The notes under the pieces: generated by a model
The model's database searches: none
Seen by the model: only the letters and a program-made list of their open reading frames with translations
Told to the model about the DNA's origin: nothing
Position numbers and translations under genes: made by a program
In this document: one piece after another, positions 36,800 to 43,501 of the stretch
Position numbering within the stretch: the first letter of the stretch is position 1
How the letters are laid out: every line of letters begins with the position of its first letter
Assembly (NCBI GenBank): GCA_965223725.1
Contig: CBDCXE010000003.1
Span: 186,001-250,000, forward strand
DNA length: 64,000 nt
DNA from: CBDCXE01 sp965223725 [NCBI: Nitrospinota bacterium]
Lineage (GTDB): Bacteria > Nitrospinota_A > UBA7883
Direction: 5' to 3'

Positions 36800-36873
36800 G
36801 CCCCCGTGAATCAATTGGATAGATTACTTGACTACTAATCTTGTTATTGCCAGTTCGAGTCTGGCCGGGGGCT
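36800..36873 (+). tRNA. tRNA-like sequence, Arg-type body with anticodon ACT (possibly degenerate)
   Basis: The segment folds as a tRNA: acceptor arms GCCCCCG/CGGGGGC pair over 7 bp, D-stem AATC/GATT over 4 bp, T-stem GCCAG/CTGGC over 5 bp with a TTCGAGT loop, and TGG-containing D loop AATTGGATA. T8 is present. The anticodon loop is CTACTAA, reading ACT; the stem CTTGA/TCTTG has two T-T mismatches. The body resembles bacterial tRNA-Arg, and a normal Arg(UCU) loop is CTTCTAA, one base away. CCA is not encoded and the discriminator is T. It lies inside the transposon, 5 bases after the XRE-ImmA/IrrE stop codon. Confidence 0.58.
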
Positions 36874-36942
36874 TCATTGCCTATATAATAGTGCATATCT
36901 TGTAAAAAATCAAGAAAAACCTATTTATATTGATTTTTATGC

Positions 36943-36971
36943 TTGACTGATTAGGCATAAGGGTGTATATT
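36943..36971 (+). promoter_or_regulatory. Predicted promoter for the transposase
   Basis: TTGACT at 36943-36948 and TATATT at 36966-36971 are separated by 17 bases; the transposase ATG at 36978 follows six bases later, so the transcript would be almost leaderless and no Shine-Dalgarno is evident. Confidence 0.55.
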
Positions 36972-36977
36972 GTAATT

Positions 36978-37820
36978 ATGAATAGGTTATCAGTAAAGAA
37001 ACGGGCGCAAATACTTTCATGTTTGGTTGAGGGCAATTCTATCCGTTCCACAGTACGAATAACAGGAGCCGCCAAAAATACCGTTGTGAAGTTGCTGGCC
37101 GATGTTGGTAGGGCTTGCAGTATTTATCAGAGTGAGCATTTACGAAACCTGCCTTGCAAAAATATCCAGGTTGATGAGATATGGAGTTTTTGCTATTCGA
37201 AACAAAAGAATGTTCCGACTGATAAACGAGGTCTGTTTGGCTATGGTGATGTTTGGACATGGACGGCTTTATGCGCGGATACCAAGCTTGTACCATGCTG
37301 GCATATCGGGAGTCGTGACGCTGTGGCCGCTAATATCTTCATAGAAGATTTGGCTTCCCGTCTGGCCAATCGAGTCCAGCTAACATCAGACGGCTATAAA
37401 CCTTATCTGGAAGCCGTAGAGCGAACATTTGGAAATGATATAGACTATGCAATGCTGGTTAAACTATACGGCAAGAGCGCGGAAAGTGAAAAGCGGTACA
37501 GTCCAGCCGATTGTGTCGGCACAGAGAAAAGTACAATAACAGGTAACCCCGATAAAAAGAAGGTTTCCACATCTTTTGTCGAGCGCCAGAATCTCACAAT
37601 GAGAATGGGCATGAGGCGGTTCACCAGATTAACAAACGGGTTCTCAAAGAAAGTGGATAATCATGAACACGCAATCTCTTTGCACTTCATGTACTATAAT
37701 TTTGTGCGGATACATAAATCATTACGAGTAACACCGGCAATGGAAGCTGGTGTTACTGATCATCTATGGACATTAGAAGATATCGTTCAAATGGCTGATG
37801 AAATAAATAATTCAAACTGA
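36978..37820 (+). CDS. IS1-family-like transposase, single ORF
   Basis: A 280-residue DDE transposase of the IS1 type without a separate InsA frame (as in the ISMhu11-like group). An N-terminal helix-turn-helix (SIRSTVRITGAAKNTVVKLLADVG) precedes the catalytic domain. Candidate acidic residues are D in QVDEIWSF, D in TSDGYKPYL and E in SFVERQNLTMRMGMRR. The ATG at 36978 follows a predicted promoter closely; an upstream in-frame start at 36963 is possible. The stop lies inside the right terminal repeat. The reading frame is intact, so the element may be active. Confidence 0.88.
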   Translation: MNRLSVKKRAQILSCLVEGNSIRSTVRITGAAKNTVVKLLADVGRACSIYQSEHLRNLPCKNIQVDEIWSFCYSKQKNVPTDKRGLFGYGDVWTWTALCADTKLVPCWHIGSRDAVAANIFIEDLASRLANRVQLTSDGYKPYLEAVERTFGNDIDYAMLVKLYGKSAESEKRYSPADCVGTEKSTITGNPDKKKVSTSFVERQNLTMRMGMRRFTRLTNGFSKKVDNHEHAISLHFMYYNFVRIHKSLRVTPAMEAGVTDHLWTLEDIVQMADEINNSN

Positions 37821-37829
37821 CCCACTACC
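37810..37829 (-). repeat. Right terminal inverted repeat
   Basis: ATTCAAACTGACCCACTACC, the exact reverse complement of the left repeat; it includes the last codons and stop of the transposase. Confidence 0.93.
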
Positions 37830-37837
37830 AATCATTC
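37830..37837 (+). repeat. Target-site duplication, right copy
   Basis: AATCATTC, identical to 34469-34476, immediately after the right terminal repeat. Confidence 0.9.
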
Positions 37838-37843
37838 CAGCTA

Positions 37844-37871
37844 TTGGACAAACATCAAAATATATTATATC
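37844..37871 (+). promoter_or_regulatory. Predicted promoter for the PilZ gene
   Basis: TTGGAC at 37844-37849 and TATATC at 37866-37871 have 16-base spacing. It lies just outside the transposon, so the PilZ promoter appears intact after the insertion. Confidence 0.4.
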
Positions 37872-37920
37872 CTAAGACGTTGTGAGAGACGAAGTTTAAC
37901 ACTATTAAGGAGCTTGTTTG

Positions 37921-38250
37921 ATGAACCCTCCTTTGCACGAGCGGGGATATCCAAGGGTCAGGCATATTTTGCTTACCGCCTACCAACGATTCGACGATAC
38001 TGGTAACCTGGAGGAAGGAAGCCTCGGCCGCACTTTGAACATATCAGAAGGTGGAATAATGCTGGAGACCGCCAGCCCGCTGCCGCTTCTGTCGAAAGTA
38101 GAGATCAGCTTGGCCCTGAAAGAAGAAATCATCGAAGTGCAAGGCATGGTGGTTCATCTGCGCGTTAACGACAGGGATCGTATCGAGACGGGGATCAAGT
38201 TTATAGAAATTTCAGATGAAGCCAGGATGAAAATCCGTCAGTTTAAATAG
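37921..38250 (+). CDS. PilZ domain protein (c-di-GMP receptor candidate)
   Basis: A 109-residue single PilZ domain. The c-di-GMP motifs are present: RGYPRVR near residue 8 (RxxxR) and NISEGGIMLE (D/NxSxxG) near residue 40. AAGGAG lies eight bases before the ATG at 37921; an in-frame TTG three bases upstream is less likely. It would link c-di-GMP to a surface function; the nearby polysaccharide dehydratase and the MglA/PATAN operon are possible targets, but this is inference. Confidence 0.88.
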   Translation: MNPPLHERGYPRVRHILLTAYQRFDDTGNLEEGSLGRTLNISEGGIMLETASPLPLLSKVEISLALKEEIIEVQGMVVHLRVNDRDRIETGIKFIEISDEARMKIRQFK

Positions 38251-38306
38251 AGCCTGAATTTGTACACAATTTCCTGACTCGACATTTCATATACAGGGTA
38301 CACATT

Positions 38307-38951
38307 TTGATAGATTTACACAGTCATACTCTTTTTTCCGATGGTGTACTGGTTCCATCGGAGCTGGCCCGCCGCGCCGCCGTGGTTGGATACCGCTATA
38401 TTGCGTTTACCGATCATGTGGACGCGTCCAATTGCGAAATAGTGGTTCCTGCTATCGCACAATTTTGCAAAGAGTTTGATGGGGGCGCCATCAGGACCAT
38501 CCCAGGTGTCGAGCTGACCCATGTTCCACCCGCCGCCATCGCCGATGTGGCGGAAAAGTGCCGCAAACTGGGAGCGAAGCTGATACTGGTCCATGGCGAG
38601 ACTATTGTAGAGCCGGTGGCGGAAGGGACCAACAGAGCCGCCATAGAAGCGAAGGTGGACATCATCGCCCACCCGGGCCTTATAGACGATGAGTCGGCCA
38701 AACTGGCCGCTAAAAACGGCGTAGCGCTGGAGATCAGTGGACGGCGGGGGCATGGATTCACCAACGGTCATGTGCTGGCCATGGCCAGGGCGTATGGCGC
38801 GCCGCTGGTTTTCAATACAGATTCGCACCAGCCATCCGACCTGATGAACAGGGACATGGCTAATAAAGTGGCCGCTGGCGCCGGAATGTCTGATGACGAG
38901 ATAGAAACCATGTTTAACTATGCGCAGGCGCTGGCCGAAAAAGCGGCATGA
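38307..38951 (+). CDS. PHP-domain phosphoesterase, histidinol-phosphatase-like
   Basis: A 214-residue PHP-family metallohydrolase. The metal-binding motifs are DLHSHTLFSDG at the start, FTDHVD, LVHGET, IAHPGLID and FNTDSHQP near the end. The start is a TTG preceded by AGGG eight bases upstream. Related proteins hydrolyse histidinol phosphate or act on other phosphomonoesters; no his gene is nearby, so the substrate stays open. It is 16 bases before the YfgM-like gene. Confidence 0.85.
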   Translation: MIDLHSHTLFSDGVLVPSELARRAAVVGYRYIAFTDHVDASNCEIVVPAIAQFCKEFDGGAIRTIPGVELTHVPPAAIADVAEKCRKLGAKLILVHGETIVEPVAEGTNRAAIEAKVDIIAHPGLIDDESAKLAAKNGVALEISGRRGHGFTNGHVLAMARAYGAPLVFNTDSHQPSDLMNRDMANKVAAGAGMSDDEIETMFNYAQALAEKAA

Positions 38952-38967
38952 TGGAAAAATATAAAAG

Positions 38968-39780
38968 ATGACAAGCTATAAACGGATCACACGGAAAAAA
39001 GAGACAAAGCAACAGCTATTGGAGAGCCCTAGCGACAAAATTCGTGGTTGGGTGGATGAGAACAGCCAGAATATTCTGTTCGCCATAGGCGGCCTTCTTG
39101 TAGCTGGGCTGATAGCTTATGGAGTTGTTTATTATCAACAAGTTACATTTGCAGACGCACAGGCCAGGCTGTATGAAGCGGTTGCGCAGGCCCCGGCTGA
39201 GAATGTGAACACGGTTCAGGCGAGGGATACCCAGCTTGCGCTGGAGGATGTAATAAACGCAGGTGGGTCCGATTCTGTGGTCATACAGGCCCGGCTGAAC
39301 CTGGCGTCTTTGCATATGCGGCAAAAGGATTATAAAAGCGCAATTGAGCAGTATAATCTGGCGGAAGGTGAGGCAGACAAAGGCTCTATTTTTAAGGAGT
39401 TGGCCATAACCGGAAAAGCGTACGCTATGACGTTGGCCGGGCGGACCGATGAAGCGGTTACACAATTCACCCAAATAGCCAAAACGGCGAACTTATATCC
39501 GAAAGCGGATGCGCTAATGGCGCTGGTGTATACCAGGATTCAGTCAGGCGACAGAGCCGCGGCTATCGAAACAATAAACGAAATCGCGGAAGATTATCCG
39601 GACTACATGACCGAGCTGCAGGCGGAGCGAATTATTAAACGTATAGAAAGCGGCGCGCTGCGGGATGCGCTGGAGAAGCATAAGAATACGCCAGAAACGG
39701 CGCCTGCGGAGCCAGATGGCAAGACGACGCCAGATCCGGGGCGAATTGATGTTGGAAATGTTCATCAAGGCTCCAATTAA
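38968..39780 (+). CDS. Membrane-anchored TPR protein, YfgM-like
   Basis: A 270-residue protein with a transmembrane helix at about 36-54 (ILFAIGGLLVAGLIAYGVVYY) and an exported TPR-like region (ASLHMRQKDYKSAIEQYNLAE, AIETINEIAEDYPDY). The layout matches the YfgM-like (tetratricopeptide repeat-like, DUF2133) group, which in Gammaproteobacteria cooperates with the PpiD/SecYEG periplasmic chaperone network. A proline/lysine-rich tail ends the protein. It precedes cvpA by 36 bases. Confidence 0.78.
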   Translation: MTSYKRITRKKETKQQLLESPSDKIRGWVDENSQNILFAIGGLLVAGLIAYGVVYYQQVTFADAQARLYEAVAQAPAENVNTVQARDTQLALEDVINAGGSDSVVIQARLNLASLHMRQKDYKSAIEQYNLAEGEADKGSIFKELAITGKAYAMTLAGRTDEAVTQFTQIAKTANLYPKADALMALVYTRIQSGDRAAAIETINEIAEDYPDYMTELQAERIIKRIESGALRDALEKHKNTPETAPAEPDGKTTPDPGRIDVGNVHQGSN

Positions 39781-39816
39781 TATCCTGCCCTCGCTGATGC
39801 TAGGGGTTGTCTGCAT

Positions 39817-40401
39817 ATGATTCACTGGTTTGATATTTTCGTGCTTCTGTTTCTGCTTTTCACAGCCTTTTTTTCGTACCGTAACGGCTTTATTAAGGAG
39901 GTGTTCTCTATCCTGTCGCTTGTGGCCGGCTATCTGGTGGCATCGATATTTCACAGTGAGTTCACACATCTGTTTGAATCGATATCGAAGGAACAGCCTC
40001 TTCGAGAGGCGGCGTCTTTCATTTCTGTGTTCATTGTGGTGGTGATCGCCGTGGTAATCGCAGGGATATATATAAGACGCGTGTTGCGCTTGTCGGATAC
40101 ATTAAGCGCCGCAGACAGGATCGCGGGAGCTGGTATCGGCGTTGTCAAAGGTTTTGCCATTCTGGCTGTGCTGGCCTATCCGCTGGCGCTGTTGCCGGGG
40201 ATTAATTTCGATCTGACCAAAGGCTCCATCACCGGCCCGCTAATCGCCAGCCTTAGTAATGAGATCGTGGAAAAACTGGCGCCGTCGCTGGCCAAGAACA
40301 AGCCGGAGGCCTTCGATAAAGCCAAAGCTGCAAAAAGAGCGGGCCGAATCGATCGAAAAAATCAGCGGAAAGCTGGATCAGTTAAAAACAGGGGTAGCTG
40401 A
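39817..40401 (+). CDS. cvpA: CvpA-family membrane protein, apparently frameshifted near its end
   Basis: A 194-residue protein whose first 160 residues match the CvpA family: four membrane helices, IFVLLFLLFTAFFSYRNGFIKEVFSILSLVAGY and the ISVFIVVVIAVVIAG helix, then DRIAGAGIGVVKGFAILAVL. Around 40332-40336 there is a run of five A; with four A the frame would continue into a lysine/glutamate-rich tail to 40534. In the present frame the last 20 residues are unlike the family. The disruption may be a real mutation, a programmed event or a sequencing error. Confidence 0.82.
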   Translation: MIHWFDIFVLLFLLFTAFFSYRNGFIKEVFSILSLVAGYLVASIFHSEFTHLFESISKEQPLREAASFISVFIVVVIAVVIAGIYIRRVLRLSDTLSAADRIAGAGIGVVKGFAILAVLAYPLALLPGINFDLTKGSITGPLIASLSNEIVEKLAPSLAKNKPEAFDKAKAAKRAGRIDRKNQRKAGSVKNRGS

Positions 40402-40534
40402 TAAAACGACAGATGTGAAGGACAAGCTGGGGCTGGCAGGAAATAAAGAGGAAACCGCCGACCAACTGACCGAAAAAGATAAAGAACAACTTGACGCGTT
40501 GATTGAAGAAAAACTGGACAAGGGTAAAAACTGA
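40337..40534 (+). pseudogene. Out-of-frame continuation of cvpA
   Basis: The +1 frame encodes a coherent acidic/lysine-rich tail (ERAESIEKISGKLDQLKTG ... EKDKEQLDALIEEKLDKGKN) ending 33 bases before the DUF302 gene. It has no start signal of its own, and a one-base deletion in the A run at 40332-40336 would fuse it to CvpA. I read it as the displaced C-terminus rather than a separate gene. Confidence 0.6.
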
Positions 40535-40567
40535 ATCGAAGGAACCAATGGTTCGAAGGAATAAGTT

Positions 40568-40960
40568 ATGGATACAAAATACAGCTTTGGTAAAAAAACT
40601 GACTTAAGTTTTGAAGATGCGGTAAAGAATGCCAGGAGCGCCCTGGCGGAGAACGGTTTTGGCGTGCTGACGGAGATTGATGTGAAGGCCACATTGAAAA
40701 AGAAAATGGACAAGGACGTACCGCCATACATTATCCTTGGCGCCTGCAACCCGCCCTTCGCCAGTCAGGCGCTGGAGGCGGAGCCTTCCATCGGCGTGCT
40801 GCTGCCATGCAATGTGGTGGTTCGGGAGAATGAGGCGGGCGAGGTGATGATCGATATGATGGACCCGAACGCCGTGCTGGACATGGTGGATAAACCGGGC
40901 GTGGCGGAGGTCGCCGGCCAGGTGCGGGCCTTGATGGAAAAGGCCTTGAACGCAATCTAG
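40568..40960 (+). CDS. DUF302 family protein
   Basis: A 130-residue cytoplasmic protein matching DUF302: an N-terminal YSFGKKTDLSFEDAVKNARSALAENGFGVLTEIDVKATLKKK, then YIILGACNPPFASQALEAEPSIGVLLPCNVVVRE. The family is widespread and small; its role is not established. AAGGA lies eight bases before the ATG. It is followed by mtnA. Confidence 0.9.
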   Translation: MDTKYSFGKKTDLSFEDAVKNARSALAENGFGVLTEIDVKATLKKKMDKDVPPYIILGACNPPFASQALEAEPSIGVLLPCNVVVRENEAGEVMIDMMDPNAVLDMVDKPGVAEVAGQVRALMEKALNAI

Positions 40961-40997
40961 GCTTATCAATTATTAACTTTGGAATTATTGTACAAAG

Positions 40998-42038
40998 ATG
41001 TTTAAAACTGTGGAATGGAGGGGCGACGCAGTCCGCCTGATAGAGCAAGGCAAGCTGCCACTGGTGGAAGAATATACCGATTATACAACCTATGAGCAGG
41101 TGGCCTCGGCCATAGAGCGGATGGTGGTGCGCGGCGCGCCGGCCATCGGTGTCACCGCTGCTATGGGCGCTGCGCTGGCGGCCAAGAGCATAACGACTGA
41201 TTCGCGTGACCAGTTTTTTGCCCAGTTCGAAAAAGCGTTGGAGGTTCTGGGCGCCACCCGGCCGACGGCGGTCAACCTGTTCTGGGCCATAGAGCGTATG
41301 CGCAACTGCGCCAACAACGCCGACGGCCTTTCCCTGGGCGAAATAAAACAAAAGCTGGAGCAGGAGGCGATTGCGGTTTATAAGGAAGACCTGGCCATCA
41401 ACAAAAAGATGGGAGAGAACGGCGCGCAGTTTCTGGAGGACGGCGACACGGTGCTGACCCATTGTAACGCCGGCGCCCTGGCCACCGCGGGTGGATATGG
41501 TACAGCGCTGGGCGTGATCAAGGCGGCGCATCTGGAAGGGAAAAAGATTTCTGTCTTCTCCGACGAAACGCGGCCATGGCTGCAGGGCGCGCGGCTGACC
41601 ACGTGGGAGATGATGAAGGAGAAAATACCGGTCACCCTGATAACCGACAACATGGCGGGCCACTGCATGAAGAAAGGGATGATAACCAAGGTCGTGGTCG
41701 GCTCCGACCGGATATCGGCCAACGGCGACGCGGCCAACAAGATCGGCACTTACAGCGTGGCGGTGCTGGCGAAGCGGCACAACATCCCGTTCTATGTCGC
41801 CGCGCCGATGTCCACCATCGATTACAGCCTCGCCTCCGGCGACCTGATCCCGATAGAAGAGCGTGACCCGGCGGAGGTGACCCACATCATGGGCGGCCAG
41901 CAGATCGCGCCGGACAACGTGAACGTGTTCAACCCGGCCTTCGACGTGACGCCAAATGAGCTTATCGCCGCTATCATCACGGAAAACGGTATAGCGCAAC
42001 CGCCATCGACGGAGACGATGTTAGCACTGAAAGATTAA
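40998..42038 (+). CDS. mtnA: S-methyl-5-thioribose-1-phosphate isomerase
   Basis: Isomerises methylthioribose 1-phosphate to methylthioribulose 1-phosphate in methionine salvage; MtnA-like proteins belong to the eIF2B-alpha/beta/delta fold. The 346-residue product has the active-site cysteine segment [21 protein letters not shown], the EAALPDLNAL-like [16 protein letters not shown]-terminal region, and [20 protein letters not shown] with the catalytic aspartate. Other salvage genes are absent here. It converges with the DUF1439 gene. Confidence 0.95.
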   Translation: MFKTVEWRGDAVRLIEQGKLPLVEEYTDYTTYEQVASAIERMVVRGAPAIGVTAAMGAALAAKSITTDSRDQFFAQFEKALEVLGATRPTAVNLFWAIERMRNCANNADGLSLGEIKQKLEQEAIAVYKEDLAINKKMGENGAQFLEDGDTVLTHCNAGALATAGGYGTALGVIKAAHLEGKKISVFSDETRPWLQGARLTTWEMMKEKIPVTLITDNMAGHCMKKGMITKVVVGSDRISANGDAANKIGTYSVAVLAKRHNIPFYVAAPMSTIDYSLASGDLIPIEERDPAEVTHIMGGQQIAPDNVNVFNPAFDVTPNELIAAIITENGIAQPPSTETMLALKD

Positions 42039-42059
42039 CTCTTTACTGCAAGATCGGTA

Positions 42060-42626
42060 TCAGAACAATCCGCCCAGTAGCCCTGCTGATATGTTGACTG
42101 TGGCGACGACTTCTCCATTTTCTATTTTTACCGATTGGAGCGCCTTCTTTAGCATTCTCTCGCTGGTGTTGCTTCCATCAAGCTCATAAACCGGTTTCTG
42201 GGCCAGATAGGCCCGCATCACGCTGCTCAGCGTTGACCTGATTATGCTGTCATACCCTTTGGACAAACCTTTGAGCTCAAATTTTGTGACTTCGCTCCGG
42301 TCCATATACAACGCGCCCTTATCCTTGTTATAGAGCACCCCGCTCTCTACAGTGCCTTTACCTGGATAGGAGCCTAGCAGGCCCGATTTGATCTGAAAAT
42401 TAAAATCGAGGCCCACCTTGTCACTTCCTTTTCTCAGTTGAATTGACGGATCGGTGACAACAATGTTTAGCAAATAGTAATCCTTCACCAACGGGAACTG
42501 TTTCGCAACGCCAGACTGCAGCTTCGACTTCGGTATCACCCACCGGAAAGTCTGGCCCACGCCATGGACGATCGGCGCAGAAACGAACAGGACTGCTGTG
42601 ACCAGAAGGATCACATATTTTTTCAT
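42060..42626 (-). CDS. DUF1439-family exported protein
   Basis: A 188-residue protein with a signal peptide (KKYVILLVTAVLFVSAPIVHG) but no lipobox cysteine, so probably periplasmic rather than a lipoprotein. The body resembles the DUF1439/YceB-like beta-sandwich fold: VAKQFPLVKDYYLLNIVVTDPSIQLRKGSDKVGLDF and the AYLAQKPVYELDG segment. Such proteins are thought to handle lipidic ligands at the envelope. It ends in SAGLLGGLF. It stands divergent from the response-regulator gene. Confidence 0.7.
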   Translation of the reverse strand: MKKYVILLVTAVLFVSAPIVHGVGQTFRWVIPKSKLQSGVAKQFPLVKDYYLLNIVVTDPSIQLRKGSDKVGLDFNFQIKSGLLGSYPGKGTVESGVLYNKDKGALYMDRSEVTKFELKGLSKGYDSIIRSTLSSVMRAYLAQKPVYELDGSNTSERMLKKALQSVKIENGEVVATVNISAGLLGGLF

Positions 42627-42796
42627 GGTTTACCTCATATACTTCAAAAAGTTCATCGACGCATTATACAATACTGCCGCCGGCAGGCAGCCTGGACGCA
42701 AGTCGTCGCGATTGCTATTGGGCAAATAATGGAAATCCGATGGATTTCCGTGTGGGCCGGTTCACTCTCCGATGCTTTCGGTATATCATTTATGAT

Positions 42797-43501
42797 ATGC
42801 CAAAAACCATAGCCATTGTGGAAGACGAGCCGGACCAGCGGCGCAACTACGCCGACGCATTGCGCGACCGGGGTTATCGGGTGGACGCTTACGAACGGCG
42901 CGATGAAGCCTTGGGCGCCTTTGAAAAAGGATTGCCCGATATGGCGATCCTCGACATCGTCCTGGGCGCCGAACTGGACGGCGGTTTCGACATTTGCCGG
43001 GCGCTGATCGCCAAACGGCCAAGCATGCCGATAATTTTCCTTACCGACCGGGTGGATGAAACCGACAAAATATCAGGGCTGCGCATGGGCGCCTGGGATT
43101 ATGAGGTCAAGCCGGTGTCGCTGAAGTTTTTGTGCGAGAAGGTTGCCACGCTTTTCCGCATTATGGATATCCGCAACCAGGGCCAGGGCGAGAAAAGCCA
43201 GGATGACGTAAAAACCGTCGGCGCGCTGGAGATCGATGAGCGGGAGATGCGGATCACATGGCAAGACAAACCGGTGGAGCTGACCTTAACACAGTTCCGT
43301 ATCGTAGCAGGCCTTGCCCGCAGGCCCGGCGCCGTGCTGACCTATGATCAATTGATGGAGTCGGCCATGCAATCGATAGTGACCAATAACACGGTTAACA
43401 CTCACATCCGTAACATCCGCCAAAAATTCCACGTGATCGACCCCGGGTTTAAGTGTATCGAGAATGTGACAGCGCTCGGTTACAAATGGAACTGTAAATG
43501 A
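42797..43501 (+). CDS. OmpR-type response regulator, PdsR-like
   Basis: A 234-residue regulator starting MPKTIAIVEDEPDQRRNYADAL, with acidic pocket, phosphoacceptor aspartate in MAILDIVLGAELDGG and FLTDRVDETDKISGLRMGAWDYEVKP. Residues about 145-234 are a winged-helix DNA-binding domain (VTNNTVNTHIRNIRQKF). The N-terminal segment and ELDGGF insert closely match the response regulator of the 'proteobacterial dedicated sortase' system (PdsR). The ATG at 42797 was chosen because MPKTIAIVEDE is the canonical start. It overlaps the kinase gene by 4 bases. Confidence 0.85.
   Translation: MPKTIAIVEDEPDQRRNYADALRDRGYRVDAYERRDEALGAFEKGLPDMAILDIVLGAELDGGFDICRALIAKRPSMPIIFLTDRVDETDKISGLRMGAWDYEVKPVSLKFLCEKVATLFRIMDIRNQGQGEKSQDDVKTVGALEIDEREMRITWQDKPVELTLTQFRIVAGLARRPGAVLTYDQLMESAMQSIVTNNTVNTHIRNIRQKFHVIDPGFKCIENVTALGYKWNCK

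Larger units (their letters stand above)
34477..37829 (+). mobile_element. IS1-like transposon carrying cargo genes
   Basis: A 3353-bp element bounded by perfect 20-bp inverted repeats and flanked by an 8-bp target duplication, so both boundaries are defined. It holds a transposase near its right end and, to the left, a histone-H1-like gene, two abutting genes (unknown and XRE-ImmA/IrrE) and a tRNA-like sequence. The plain insertion sequence would be about 1 kb, so about 2.4 kb is cargo. It is inserted in the intergenic space between the nucleotide-sugar dehydratase and the PilZ gene and breaks no recognised gene. Its interior is more AT-rich than neighbouring genes. The intact repeats suggest it is recent. 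Confidence 0.93.

Noticed and set aside
40731-41999. 422-residue open frame on the minus strand
   Set aside because: It lies antisense to mtnA, which has clear family motifs; the translated frame is arginine/histidine-rich and unlike any protein family.
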